A stretch of DNA of 64,000 nt from Ruminiclostridium cellulolyticum H10 (GCF_000022065.1 NC_011898.1:3537501-3601500), one strand, 5' to 3'; shown: positions 8,561 to 17,505, counted from the first letter of the stretch. The notes: a model not told the origin generated them from the sequence alone. Made by a program: numbers and translations.

Positions 8561-9397
8561 TTACATTTTTACAGAACCGCCTGTAAATCCGTTATAGAAA
8601 TATTTTTGCAGTGAGATAAAAGCTATCAAAGTTGGGATAATGGCTATTATTACACCCGCACATATTACCTCCCAACGCCCTCCATAAGGCCCCTGGAATC
8701 TGTAAAGGGAAGTAGAAACTGTGCCAAGAGAGCTTTTTGGCATATAAAGCAAAGGCGTATAAAAGTCATTATACACTCCTGTCCCCTTTATAATGACAAC
8801 AGTAGCAATAGCCGGCTTTAAAAGCGGTAGTATTATCCTCCTGTATATTGTAAAATATGACGCACCTTCAATCATTGCCGACTCATCAAGAGCAACAGAT
8901 ATATTTGAAATAAACTGTATAAATATGTATATAGAAATAATATCTGTCCCAACACCCAGAATCATAGGTGCCAATCTGGTATTTTGAAGATGGAGTGCAT
9001 TAATAACCTTGTAGGTAGCAACTTGTGTGGTAATTCCCGGTATCAAGGTAGCCAATAAAAAGGCTCCCACTACCAACCCGCTGCCTTTAAACTTAAAACG
9101 GTCTAAAACGTATGCTACCATAGTACCTATTATTATTGCACCAAAAAGAACCACTGCCATGATAATAACTGTATTGACAAACCCTCTGAGCATACCCCCA
9201 TCTGAAAAAGCATCATGAAAGTTACTGAAATTAAGCCAGTCCTTTGGCGGCATCAAAGGGTTGGAATTGGTGTATTCACTTGATGTCTTAAAAGATATAA
9301 AAAGCACTACAACTATGGGAAGTAATGCAATAAACGAAGCAATTAACAATGTTATGTATTTTAATACATCAAATGTATTTATCTTTTTTGAAGCCAT
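8561..9397 (-). CDS. ABC sugar transporter permease, MalG type
   Basis: 278 residues, six predicted membrane segments. The cytoplasmic EAA loop is ESAMIEGASYFTIYRRIILPLLKPA, the coupling contact with the ATPase. Its start overlaps the stop of the other permease by one base (ATGA type), so the two are translationally coupled. Together with the permease and binding protein upstream it forms a carbohydrate CUT1 importer. Proximity to mannoside phosphorylases makes manno-oligosaccharides the likely cargo. Confidence 0.9.
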   Translation of the reverse strand: MASKKINTFDVLKYITLLIASFIALLPIVVVLFISFKTSSEYTNSNPLMPPKDWLNFSNFHDAFSDGGMLRGFVNTVIIMAVVLFGAIIIGTMVAYVLDRFKFKGSGLVVGAFLLATLIPGITTQVATYKVINALHLQNTRLAPMILGVGTDIISIYIFIQFISNISVALDESAMIEGASYFTIYRRIILPLLKPAIATVVIIKGTGVYNDFYTPLLYMPKSSLGTVSTSLYRFQGPYGGRWEVICAGVIIAIIPTLIAFISLQKYFYNGFTGGSVKM

Positions 9398-10284
9398 TAT
9401 GCATCCACCTCCTTGTTATCGCCAAATAATTTCTTTTGAAGTAGCGTGGTCAAGACGACAATTATCAGCAGTACTATCCCCATGGCAGAAGCCAGGCCGT
9501 ACTTACGCCATTTGAATGCGGACTCAACTGTCCTTATAACAAAAGTCATACTGCCGTTTGATCCCCCGGTCATTATGTATGGTACCTCAAAAGCACTGAT
9601 TGATCCGCTTATTGAAAGAATTACATTCAATTCGATTACGCGTTTTATGAATGGAAGAGTTACATACCAGAACTGCTGAAATCTGTTTGCACCGTCTATT
9701 TCTGTGGCTTCATACATTTCCGCAGGTACGGACTGTATTGCACCTGAAAACAGAATAAAATTATAGCCAAAAAACCTCCATATTGAAACAGCAACAAGCG
9801 AGAAGTTAATTATTCCCGGATTTCCCAGCCACTTTTGAGTGTAAGCACCAAGGCCGATAGCCGTTATTAAGCTGTCCATTGTTCCTTCTGGACGGAAAAA
9901 CAGCATAAACATAAAGCTGACTGCAACACCGTTTAAAAGGTATGGGAAGAATAAAACTCCTTTGAAAAAGCTTTTGAATCTGACTTTATAGCTCAGTATA
10001 GAAGAAAAGTACAGAGCCAGACCAATTTGAATCACCGAACCGCCAAGGTAATACAAACTGTTCTTAAATACAATGAAGTTTTCCTGTTTTGAAAACAGGT
10101 CAACATAATTTCGCAGTCCTACAAACTCTTTGGTTTTAGAAATGCCATCCCATTTTGTCAGGCTATAATAGAACAGGTTTAATGCCGGGAAGTATGAGAA
10201 TACAGCTAAAAGAAGAAGAGGAATTATCAGAAACGCTACAATAATAATTCTCTTTTGAACCTTGTAGCTTAGATTTGAAAACAT
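9397..10284 (-). CDS. ABC sugar transporter permease, MalF type
   Basis: 295 residues with six hydrophobic segments. The EAA loop is AEMYEATEIDGANRFQQFWYVTLPFIKR. It precedes the MalG-type partner and follows the binding protein in one transcript, separated from the latter by a strong hairpin. No ATPase gene is in the locus; CUT1 importers of Firmicutes commonly share a multitask MsmX-type ATPase encoded elsewhere. Confidence 0.9.
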   Translation of the reverse strand: MFSNLSYKVQKRIIIVAFLIIPLLLLAVFSYFPALNLFYYSLTKWDGISKTKEFVGLRNYVDLFSKQENFIVFKNSLYYLGGSVIQIGLALYFSSILSYKVRFKSFFKGVLFFPYLLNGVAVSFMFMLFFRPEGTMDSLITAIGLGAYTQKWLGNPGIINFSLVAVSIWRFFGYNFILFSGAIQSVPAEMYEATEIDGANRFQQFWYVTLPFIKRVIELNVILSISGSISAFEVPYIMTGGSNGSMTFVIRTVESAFKWRKYGLASAMGIVLLIIVVLTTLLQKKLFGDNKEVDA

Positions 10285-10356
10285 ATTGCACCTCCGATTT
10301 CCAGTAATGCGAATCAGCCTTTATTATTCAACTCGGATAATTTGATTTGGTTTAAA

Positions 10357-10391
10357 TTCAACAAAGGGGAAAATATTTCCCCTTTGTTGAA
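10357..10391 (-). terminator. Intra-operon hairpin between binding protein and permeases
   Basis: A perfect 16-bp stem (10357-10372 with 10376-10391) and three-base loop lie about 30 bases after the binding-protein stop. No T-run follows on the minus strand, so partial attenuation or 3' mRNA protection is likelier than full termination. This would give more binding protein than permease, as in many sugar ABC operons. Confidence 0.65.
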
Positions 10392-10421
10392 ACGAAATAT
10401 TTAGGATTTTTTACGAATTGA

Positions 10422-11816
10422 TTACTTACCTATAGTTCCTTCTTTTATAAGCTTTGCTCTGGTATCAGCCCATTTTTTGTTAAGGCCATTCATAACATCA
10501 TTATATGTACCTTTTTTATTACCTAGTGCTGTATCTACAATATCCTTCTTAAAGTTTTCATTCCACAAGCCTACTTCTGACTCTTTATCTATAGCATCCA
10601 GCCATCCGTTTTCGTTTTTGGTTACATCATTGATAGCTCCCTTATCAATAAGGAGTGTTACTCCCATATCTTGGAAGTTTTTTAATGTATCAGGATATGC
10701 GGAGCCTTTAAGTGATGGTATAAGCCCTTCATTCTGAGCATAGTTTGATTCATCAAGGAACCACCATAAAAATGCCTTTGCTGCTTCTATATTCTTACTG
10801 TTCTTACTTATGCAGAGCTTGTAGTCGCCTGCAGCCTGTGTATACATTTTTCCGTCAATATTATATGGGAATGGCATGTATGACACGTCATCCGGATTTT
10901 TTGCTTTTGATTTAATCTGTGGAATTGCCCATGAGCCTAAAGGCATAGTTGCAATTTTAGCATCTGCCAGTAGTTGCTTTGAACTTTCCCAGTCAGTAGT
11001 CATCGGATCGTCCTCAACCAATTTCTGACTTACAACATCAAATAAATACTTGTAAACTATGTAGTGAGGTTTCCCGGGTGCAAACGGATCATCCTCGTGA
11101 AGCATTACCTGATTAGTGTATGTATCACTGCCTGACACGCTATCTATGTATCCTTCCCATGCATTGAGGGCCCAGCTGTCCTTGTAGTTTGTATACAAAG
11201 GAATAGCGTCTGTTTTTTCTTTAATAAGTTTCAAATCAGAAAGGAATTCATCCTCAGACTTCGGCAAAGAAGTAATACCAGCCTTTGCAAATACAGCCTT
11301 GTTATATACTATACCCTGTCCGTTTCCGTTAGGTGGAATTCCGTATATATCCTCACCTACATATCTGTCCTGAACAAAATCATACTTCTTTTCCAAATCT
11401 GCTTTTTTTCCTAACGGTATGAAAAAGCTAGGAAGATCCGAATCCTTCATTTTTGCAGACATGAATAAAACATCACCGTATTCGTTTGAATTCATTCGGA
11501 TTGCAAGATCACCTTCATAATCCTTTGATGTCTCAATATTTACTTCTATATTAGGATAATTTTTATTAAATTCTCCAATATAATATTCCCAGTTTTTGTC
11601 ATAACTGTCCAGTTCCATATCAGTTCTGGTATTATAGAACAGAATTTCTCCTTTAATATCCTTTGCTTTTGAAGTTGTACCTGCTGCGGTTGATGACGCT
11701 GACGAGGTTAAATCTGTGTCATTAGGCTTCTCCTTTGATCCGCATGCAGTAAAGGCTATAGCTATCATTGCCACACTCAGAACTAATGGTAAAATCCTAT
11801 TTTTAATCATTTTCAT
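10422..11816 (-). CDS. Extracellular sugar-binding lipoprotein of the ABC importer
   Basis: 464 residues. A signal peptide ends in a lipobox (FTACGS, lipidated Cys25), followed by a low-complexity Ser/Thr/Ala linker and a type-1 solute-binding domain: VNIETSKDYEGDLAIRMNS, GNGQGIVYNKAVFAKAGI and TYNDVMNGLNKKWAD at the C-terminus. It captures oligosaccharide outside the cell and delivers it to the permeases downstream. As first gene it follows a consensus sigma-A promoter with an operator-like site near the start of transcription, so its expression should respond to a LacI-family repressor. Confidence 0.92.
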   Translation of the reverse strand: MKMIKNRILPLVLSVAMIAIAFTACGSKEKPNDTDLTSSASSTAAGTTSKAKDIKGEILFYNTRTDMELDSYDKNWEYYIGEFNKNYPNIEVNIETSKDYEGDLAIRMNSNEYGDVLFMSAKMKDSDLPSFFIPLGKKADLEKKYDFVQDRYVGEDIYGIPPNGNGQGIVYNKAVFAKAGITSLPKSEDEFLSDLKLIKEKTDAIPLYTNYKDSWALNAWEGYIDSVSGSDTYTNQVMLHEDDPFAPGKPHYIVYKYLFDVVSQKLVEDDPMTTDWESSKQLLADAKIATMPLGSWAIPQIKSKAKNPDDVSYMPFPYNIDGKMYTQAAGDYKLCISKNSKNIEAAKAFLWWFLDESNYAQNEGLIPSLKGSAYPDTLKNFQDMGVTLLIDKGAINDVTKNENGWLDAIDKESEVGLWNENFKKDIVDTALGNKKGTYNDVMNGLNKKWADTRAKLIKEGTIGK

Positions 11817-11847
11817 TCCCCCTATAATATTAATAAAGTAAATAAGG

Positions 11848-11858
11848 TTAACGTTTAA
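11848..11858 (-). promoter_or_regulatory. LacI-family operator candidate at the importer promoter
   Basis: TTAACGTTTAA is a near-palindrome with the central CG typical of LacI/GalR operators. It lies about 15-20 bases after the -10 box, where bound repressor would block elongation. The same AACGTT core followed by AAGTTTAG recurs at the divergent phosphorylase promoter. Confidence 0.6.
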
Positions 11859-11874
11859 GTTTAGATTTAATTAA

Positions 11875-11903
11875 ATTATATATTTGCATCCTTAAATTGT
11901 CAA
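11875..11903 (-). promoter_or_regulatory. Consensus sigma-A promoter of the importer operon
   Basis: On the minus strand TTGACA (11903-11898), exactly 17 bases, then TATAAT (11880-11875). Both hexamers and the spacing are perfect, so repression rather than a weak promoter must control the operon. Confidence 0.85.
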
Positions 11904-12004
11904 CAATAGTAAAATTATTTATTTGTGGAACATTGATACAACTGCATCAATGTTAGTCTTAAATTTGTGCAAATTACCTAAAAAGCTTGCAATTGCATGG
12001 CTGA

Positions 12005-12014
12005 TTAACGTTAA
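12005..12014. promoter_or_regulatory. Second operator candidate, upstream of the importer promoter
   Basis: TTAACGTTAA is a perfect 10-base palindrome centred about 157 bp (near 15 helical turns) from the operator at 11848-11858. LacI-family repressors often use two such sites for looping. It lies just outside the IS200-type element. Confidence 0.45.
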
Positions 12015-12039
12015 GCTATGGGTTAAAATAAAGTCAGGA

Positions 12040-12198
12040 CCACCCGCTTAGCGGGTGGCTTGCACTAGCCCTATAAGGGCATGTTACTTGCTTGAGCCTT
12101 AAGGCTTATTGAATAGTTCGCCAACCGCATTTATTTACTCACTACCGCTAAAGCGGTCGGCTACTTGCTCTTCTTTCCTTGCTTACCCGTAAACGGGT
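12040..12198. repeat. Array of six short hairpins in the IS tail
   Basis: Six small perfect palindromes follow within 160 bases: 12040-12058 (loop TTA), 12068-12080 (ATA), 12095-12106 (TTAA centre), 12144-12157 (AA) and 12185-12198 (AA, inside the transposase gene), plus the opposite-end hairpin at 12732-12748. Several are followed by ACTTGCT or GCTTGC. They look like repeated foldback units, possibly duplicated transposase recognition sites. Confidence 0.6.
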
Positions 12199-12631
12199 CC
12201 ACGTACTCTATCAAACTTAACTGGTCGCTTGCTATGTCTGCTTGCAACTGCTTTCTAATATATTCTTCAATTTTCTTCGCATTCTTGCCAACTGTATCAA
12301 CATAGTATCCTCTACACCAGAAGTGTCTGTTACCATATTTATATTTTAGATTGGCATATTTATCGAATATCATTAATGAACTTTTGCCTTTTAAATATCC
12401 CATTATTTCTGATACACTATATTTAGGTGGTATTCTAACAAGCATATGTATGTGGTCCTTACAACACTCCGCTTCTATAATTTCTATACCTTTCCTTTCG
12501 CACAGTTCCCTCAGCATCTTACCTATATCCTGCTTTATTTTCCCGTATATTATTTGTCGACGATACTTTGCTGCAAACACCAAATGATATTTGCATTCCC
12601 ATGTCGTATGTGCTAAATTATTCTTGTCCAT
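12161..12631 (-). CDS. tnpA: IS200/IS605 family transposase TnpA (Y1 HUH enzyme)
   Basis: 156 residues from ATG 12631, preceded by GGAGGG; a longer reading frame upstream lacks a ribosome site. The HUH metal site is DHIHMLV, the family block HFWCRGYYVDTVG is present, and the catalytic tyrosine lies in KIEEYIRKQ. These enzymes move single-stranded DNA by recognising subterminal hairpins, in step with replication. Length is complete, so the element may be active. The tail DPFTGKQGKKSK is encoded within one of the short hairpins. Confidence 0.93.
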   Translation of the reverse strand: MDKNNLAHTTWECKYHLVFAAKYRRQIIYGKIKQDIGKMLRELCERKGIEIIEAECCKDHIHMLVRIPPKYSVSEIMGYLKGKSSLMIFDKYANLKYKYGNRHFWCRGYYVDTVGKNAKKIEEYIRKQLQADIASDQLSLIEYVDPFTGKQGKKSK

Positions 12632-12763
12632 TGTGGACCCTCCTTTGTTTTTTAATGTGGTTGGCAAACCTACACTATTTTAACATTGGAGGTTTTATTT
12701 TTTCTACTTGAAACTAAAGCCTTATGGCTCACCCCGGCTTAGCCGGGGGTTTATTGTTATATA

Positions 12764-12799
12764 CAATAAAAAAATTGCATGGAATATCCATGCAATTTT
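12764..12799 (-). terminator. Terminator of the first LacI-family gene
   Basis: Perfect 12-bp stem (12771-12782 with 12788-12799) and five-base loop, followed on the minus strand by a T-run (complement of 12764-12770). It lies about 40 bases past the stop of the regulator at 12837. Confidence 0.8.
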
Positions 12800-12836
12800 G
12801 TATTTTATTCCGTCCGATTCAAGAGGCTATACCTGT

Positions 12837-13847
12837 TTACCGGTTGATTTTCTTTACTGAGTCCCTGTATATAATTCTGCCCTTTATCATGGACCGCCCC
12901 CTGCTTCTGTTCTCTTTTTTTACCTTGTCAAGGATAGATTTGACAGCTGTTCCTGCCATTTCTTCTACATCTACCTCAACTGTGGTAATCTGCGGATCAG
13001 AGATTGTAGCATATATATCGTTATCAAATCCGACTACTGAAAAATCTTCCGGCACTCTAAAACCCATTTCCTTTAGCTTTATTATGAGGTTGTATGCAAC
13101 TCCGTCACAGTTACATACAAAAGCTGTGGGCATATCTTTAGGAAACTTGAGCTCAATGTACTTTCCATGCTCGTCTCTGTCACATATCACATAATCTTCC
13201 CTTAATTTTATACCATGCTCCAAAAGAGATTTACACATACCGAGATACCTGTCCTGAATACTGCTGGTTGCATATATATCACCGACAAAAGATATATTAA
13301 CATGTCCGTTTTTTATCAGGTAATTTGTTAGTTCATAAGCTCCCGAATAATTGTCCACGGTTATTGAATCTACATTTGTATTCTCATCGTAAAAATCCAG
13401 AAAAACCACAGGTATTTCAATATTTTGCAAAGCCTTTATATATGCCTTATTCACCTGTCCCAGTACAATAAGTCCGTCTACCTTCTTGTCATAATAAAAC
13501 TTAGGCAGAATAACGCCGTTCTCATCCTCTGCATTTAATACCTGCAAGATTGCACAGTACTGGTATTTTTCCATTATCTGAGAAAGGTGCTTGAAAACAC
13601 TGAAATAATACGACTTGTCATCCCCCAGAAAATGTTCCGGGATGATAACTCCTATATTATATGACAAACCATCCCTCATGGATTTTGCTAACATATTGTA
13701 CCTGTATCCCATTTTATCAGCCAAATCTTTTATTTTTAGTTTTAGCTCGTCACTGACACCGTCTTTATCGTTCAGTGCTTTGGATACTGTTACAATGCTG
13801 ACATTTAATTCTTTGGCGATATTCTTCATTGATATGTTGCTTTTCAT
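12837..13847 (-). CDS. LacI/GalR-family transcriptional regulator
   Basis: 336 residues from ATG 13847, preceded by AGAGGTGAG; the ATG five codons earlier would overlap that site. The N-terminal helix-turn-helix is ISMKNIAKELNVSIVTVSKAL, then a hinge and a periplasmic-binding-type sensor domain (GVIIPEHFLG, VDGLIVLGQV, FVCNCDGVAYNLI, VVGFDNDIYATISDPQITT). It probably binds a mannoside or its phosphate and controls the flanking importer or phosphorylase genes. It shares the locus with a second, diverged LacI-family gene. Confidence 0.9.
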   Translation of the reverse strand: MKSNISMKNIAKELNVSIVTVSKALNDKDGVSDELKLKIKDLADKMGYRYNMLAKSMRDGLSYNIGVIIPEHFLGDDKSYYFSVFKHLSQIMEKYQYCAILQVLNAEDENGVILPKFYYDKKVDGLIVLGQVNKAYIKALQNIEIPVVFLDFYDENTNVDSITVDNYSGAYELTNYLIKNGHVNISFVGDIYATSSIQDRYLGMCKSLLEHGIKLREDYVICDRDEHGKYIELKFPKDMPTAFVCNCDGVAYNLIIKLKEMGFRVPEDFSVVGFDNDIYATISDPQITTVEVDVEEMAGTAVKSILDKVKKENRSRGRSMIKGRIIYRDSVKKINR

Positions 13848-13984
13848 AATCTCACCTCTCATGACACCTGTTAGTACTATGTATCTTTTGCGGTCGATTA
13901 CTATTTTACTATAATTTATTGAGTTTTGTCACCACTGGTTTAACCTTAACCTTACTAAAATCATACATTTATTTGAATTATCTG

Positions 13985-15025
13985 TCAGCACGAGCCATGA
14001 AACGCCATATCCGAACGATTAACCGAATTTCTTTTGATAAGACAGGCTGACAGCAATATCTTTTCAGAGGACTTAATTTCTTGTTCCAATTTTTCCATAA
14101 GCTTGCAAACTGCTCCTTTACCCATAATCTCCTTCTGCACTCTCATTGTAGTTAATTCAGGGGTAACATTTGCGGCATTTTCTATATCGTCAAAGCCTAT
14201 GATTGAAATTTTATTCGGTACTAATACACCTATGTTTTTCAGCACTTTTATAATTACAATAGCCTCCGCATCATTGCAGCAAAAAAAAGCGGTTGGGAGG
14301 CCTGCCTTGGTTCTGATTTCGTTGACTAGCCCAGTTATATCTTCTTGAGGCAATTCTTCAAGCTTTTTATCAGTTATCGAATAACCTTCGTTAATTTCAA
14401 TTCCCCGATCTCTTAGAGCTTTTAAAAACCCCTGATACCTGTCATAAAAGCTTATTGATGCGGAGATATCACCTAAAAATCCTATTTTGGTATGTCCGCA
14501 GTCTATAAGATACTCCGTAGCAGCATATCCGCCTGAATGGTTGTCCGTGAGTATATAATCCATGGATAGGTTATCGAAATAGTTGTCTACCATAACAACA
14601 GGAAGGTTATATCCTACTATGCAGTTAATTGTTTCACGAGAAATTCTTCCCAGAGTAATTATTCCTGAAACCATACCATCCTTTACGCAGTTGGGAGTCT
14701 CAAACCCTTGAACGTTTTCGTCGTAATAGTGTATTATTGTGTTTAAGTTATTTTTCTTTGCTTCATCTTCTATTCCTAACTGTACATAACTAAAGAAACC
14801 TATGGAATCACGTGTGCTTTTTGCAATAATGAGACAAAGATTTCGTGCCATAGTGTTTTTACGTGCTGACACTTTATACGTGTAGCCCATTTCCCTTGCA
14901 GTCTGCTCAATTACTTTTCTTGTACTTTCGCTTATACCAGGCATGCCTCTTAGTGCTAGAGATACTGTATTTTTTGATATACCAAGCTTCTCTGCAATAT
15001 CATCCATTGTTACTTTTTTGGACAT
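13985..15025 (-). CDS. LacI/GalR-family transcriptional regulator, divergent from GH130 operon
   Basis: 346 residues; GGAGGA precedes the ATG. The helix-turn-helix is VTMDDIAEKLGISKNTVSLAL, followed by the hinge ARKNTMARNLCLIIA and a sensor domain with FFCCNDAEAIVIIKVL and SIIGFDDIENAANVTPELTT. It is transcribed away from the phosphorylase operon across a 219-bp region holding an AACGTT operator candidate, the classic position for a local repressor. The sensor differs clearly from the neighbouring LacI protein, so the two may read different sugars. Confidence 0.9.
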   Translation of the reverse strand: MSKKVTMDDIAEKLGISKNTVSLALRGMPGISESTRKVIEQTAREMGYTYKVSARKNTMARNLCLIIAKSTRDSIGFFSYVQLGIEDEAKKNNLNTIIHYYDENVQGFETPNCVKDGMVSGIITLGRISRETINCIVGYNLPVVMVDNYFDNLSMDYILTDNHSGGYAATEYLIDCGHTKIGFLGDISASISFYDRYQGFLKALRDRGIEINEGYSITDKKLEELPQEDITGLVNEIRTKAGLPTAFFCCNDAEAIVIIKVLKNIGVLVPNKISIIGFDDIENAANVTPELTTMRVQKEIMGKGAVCKLMEKLEQEIKSSEKILLSACLIKRNSVNRSDMAFHGSC

Positions 15026-15143
15026 AATTCCTCCAGAAACAGTTAATGTAAGAATTATAGCATATAAGATTCCCCTTTTAAAGGATTTTGTAATATTACA
15101 AATTATATTATTTTTACTTTACATTAAGTTACCATTTTAGTAT

Positions 15144-15166
15144 TATAATGTTACAAACGTTAAGTT
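15144..15166 (+). promoter_or_regulatory. Promoter -10 and operator candidate before the GH130 operon
   Basis: TATAAT at 15144-15149 is followed by ACAAACGTTAAGTT (15153-15166), whose AACGTT core and AAGTTTAG flank match the importer operator. The site would overlap the start of transcription. The -35 is poor (TTACAT, 19-base spacer), so the promoter may need help or be weak. Confidence 0.55.
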
Positions 15167-15244
15167 TAGGTTAAAGTAATAATTGTACTACTTATATTTT
15201 TGCTTAGATATTTTGTAATATTATTTTTTATGGAGGTATCCACT

Positions 15245-16255
15245 ATGTCAATTAACGGTAAGAGTTTAAAGAATATTCCGTGGCAAGATAAACCTCTCGG
15301 CTGTAATAGCGTTATATGGAGACACAAAGGGAATCCCATTATCGTCTGGAATCCTACACCTAAAACAGCAAGGATATATAATAGTTCTGTAGTTCCCTGG
15401 AACTCAGGCTTTGCAGGTATTTTCAGAGCAGACCACAAAGACGGTAAAGCTCAAATCCATGTTGGATTCAGCAGTGATGGGGTTAATTGGAACATTGAGG
15501 ATGAGCCTATAGTATGGCATGATGAGGATGGTAATCTGTATCAGCCTAACTATTCGTATGACCCCCGGATTGTGGAATTGGAAGGTATTTATTATATTGT
15601 CTGGTGCACAGACTTCGGTGGGGCCTCTCTGGGCCTAGGTGTCACAAAAAACTTTAAACAGTTTACACGTCTTGAAAATCCTTTTATACCTTTTAATCGT
15701 AATGGTGTTTTGTTTCCACGCAAGGTAAATGGTAAATACTTACTTTTAAGCAGACCCAGCGATACAGGTCATACACCTTTCGGAGATATTTTCATAAGCG
15801 AGAGTCCCGATCTTGTTCACTGGGGACGTCACAGACGTGTAATGCAAAAAGGAGGTTCAGGGTGGTGGCAAAGTGTAAAAATAGGAGCAGGTGCGGTTCC
15901 TATCGAAACAACGGAAGGCTGGCTTCTCTTTTACCATGGTGTTTCAGGAACCTGTAATGGCTTCGTATACAGTTTTGGTGCGGCAATTCTGGACATTGAA
16001 ATCCCTTCTAAAGTTCTTTACCGCACAAGAGATTATCTTCTCACCCCCGAAATGTCATATGAAACATCAGGTTTTGTACCTAATGTGGTGTTCCCTTGTG
16101 CTGCACTGCACGATTCTGAGACTGGCAGAATCGCTATTTATTACGGTGCCGCCGACACATATTCCGCTCTTGCATATGCAAAGGAAGATGAATTAATAAA
16201 CTTTATTAAATCAAATTCCGAGTTGCTGCCAGGCGATGCGGAGGAATATAGATAG
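15245..16255 (+). CDS. GH130 glycoside phosphorylase (mannooligosaccharide phosphorylase-like)
   Basis: 336 residues from ATG 15245 (GGAGG upstream; earlier ATGs lack one). The five-bladed propeller of family GH130 shows in NSGFAGIFRADH, SYDPRIVELEGIYYIVWCTDF, FPRKVNGKYLLLSRPSDTGHTP, KIGAGAVPIETTEGWLLFYHG and IYYGAADTYSALAYA. GH130 enzymes cleave beta-mannosides with phosphate to give mannose 1-phosphate. It resembles the Ruminococcus RaMP2 group acting on beta-1,4-mannooligosaccharides, but subfamily and linkage cannot be settled by reading. First of three genes in the operon. Confidence 0.88.
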   Translation: MSINGKSLKNIPWQDKPLGCNSVIWRHKGNPIIVWNPTPKTARIYNSSVVPWNSGFAGIFRADHKDGKAQIHVGFSSDGVNWNIEDEPIVWHDEDGNLYQPNYSYDPRIVELEGIYYIVWCTDFGGASLGLGVTKNFKQFTRLENPFIPFNRNGVLFPRKVNGKYLLLSRPSDTGHTPFGDIFISESPDLVHWGRHRRVMQKGGSGWWQSVKIGAGAVPIETTEGWLLFYHGVSGTCNGFVYSFGAAILDIEIPSKVLYRTRDYLLTPEMSYETSGFVPNVVFPCAALHDSETGRIAIYYGAADTYSALAYAKEDELINFIKSNSELLPGDAEEYR

Positions 16256-16272
16256 CAGGGAGGCGTAAAGTT

Positions 16273-17481
16273 ATGGATGATAAATTAATTAATAAACTGG
16301 TTAACGAACTGGAGACCGAACTCAGGAATGACATTTTGCCGTTTTGGATTAATAACGCCGTTGATACCGACAATCGCGGGTTTTACGGCTTAATATCATC
16401 TGACCTTACCATTGATAAAACTCACGCAAAAGCAGCCGTATTGAATGCGAGAATTCTATGGACATATTCAAAGGCCTACAGTCGTTATAAGGAAGGAAAG
16501 TATTTTTTCATGGCAGAACGTGCATATAATTATATAGTTGACTTCTTTATCGACAAAGTAAATTCAGGTGTATACTGGCTTCTGGATTATAAGGGCAATG
16601 TCCTAAACTCAAAAAAGCAGACTTATGCAATTGCATTTGCAATCTATGGTTTATCAGAATTTTTCCTTGCAACAGGCAGAAAGGAAAGTCTAACTAAAGC
16701 TATAGAGCTTTATAACGCATTGGAAACTCATACATGGGATTGTGTAAACAAGGGATACTATGAAGCACATACAACGGATTGGCAGCCTCTTGCCGATATG
16801 TCTCTAAGCCCTGCGGATATGAATGTTTCAAAGTCAATGAACACCCACCTCCATATTATAGAAGCCTACACAAACCTGTACAGGGTTTGGAAGGATGCCA
16901 GACTAAAATCAACTCTAGAAGAGATTATCAATATTACAATTAATCATATAATAGACCCTAAGAAACATTCCTTTAATCTGTTTTTCGATGAAAAATGGAA
17001 TCCTGTTTCTGAAAAAATATCCTTCGGACATGATATTGAGGGCAGCTGGCTTTTATGTGAGGCAGCCGAAGTCCTTGGCAACAAAGAATTAATTAAAAGA
17101 GTAAGTGAAATCTCCGTAGCGATGGCTCAAAGAGTGTATAACACAGGCATTGATACCAAGTATGGAGGTCTTTTTTACGAACAGGACAAAAATGTTATTG
17201 AAACGATTAAGGACTGGTGGCCCCAGGCAGAAGCAGTTGTGGGTTTCTCCAATGCATATCAGCTGACAGGCAACGACTGCTTTATGATTGAAGCTGTTAA
17301 TACGTGGAGTTTCATTAAAGCACACATTATTGACAAGGTTCATGGTGAATGGGTCTGGGGAACTTCCGCAGACGGATTAAATGTCACAAACAATGAAAAA
17401 GCAGGCCCGTGGAAATGTCCTTATCACAACAGCAGAATGTGTTTTGAGATTTTACAGAGATTCAAAAAGCGAAAGTCTTAG
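16273..17481 (+). CDS. Cellobiose/mannobiose 2-epimerase (AGE superfamily)
   Basis: 402 residues, an (alpha/alpha)6-barrel of the N-acylglucosamine 2-epimerase superfamily. Family blocks are RGFYGLI near residue 36, TYAIAFAIYGLSEF, SKSMNTHLHIIEAYTNLYRVW, SFGHDIEGSWLLCEAAE, DWWPQAEAVVGF and GPWKCPYHNSRMCFEIL, with the histidines expected for proton transfer. Sandwiched between two GH130 genes, it most likely turns beta-1,4-mannobiose into mannosyl-glucose, the substrate of the next enzyme. An acylglucosamine epimerase is less likely in this context. A gap of 17 bases from the first GH130 indicates one transcript. Confidence 0.88.
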   Translation: MDDKLINKLVNELETELRNDILPFWINNAVDTDNRGFYGLISSDLTIDKTHAKAAVLNARILWTYSKAYSRYKEGKYFFMAERAYNYIVDFFIDKVNSGVYWLLDYKGNVLNSKKQTYAIAFAIYGLSEFFLATGRKESLTKAIELYNALETHTWDCVNKGYYEAHTTDWQPLADMSLSPADMNVSKSMNTHLHIIEAYTNLYRVWKDARLKSTLEEIINITINHIIDPKKHSFNLFFDEKWNPVSEKISFGHDIEGSWLLCEAAEVLGNKELIKRVSEISVAMAQRVYNTGIDTKYGGLFYEQDKNVIETIKDWWPQAEAVVGFSNAYQLTGNDCFMIEAVNTWSFIKAHIIDKVHGEWVWGTSADGLNVTNNEKAGPWKCPYHNSRMCFEILQRFKKRKS

Positions 17482-17505
17482 AAATAATATCAGGGAGGCT
17501 CTTGT

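Larger units (their letters stand above)
12040..12748 (-). mobile_element. IS200/IS605-family insertion element, transposase only
   Basis: A TnpA gene is flanked by subterminal hairpins with TTA loops: CCACCCGC/GCGGGTGG at 12040-12058 on the right-end side and CCCCGGC/GCCGGGG at 12732-12748 on the left-end side. Single-stranded hairpins instead of terminal inverted repeats are the hallmark of this family. No TnpB gene is present. The exact cleavage points cannot be fixed from one copy; limits given are the hairpins. It sits between the importer promoter and a LacI-type gene. Confidence 0.72.
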
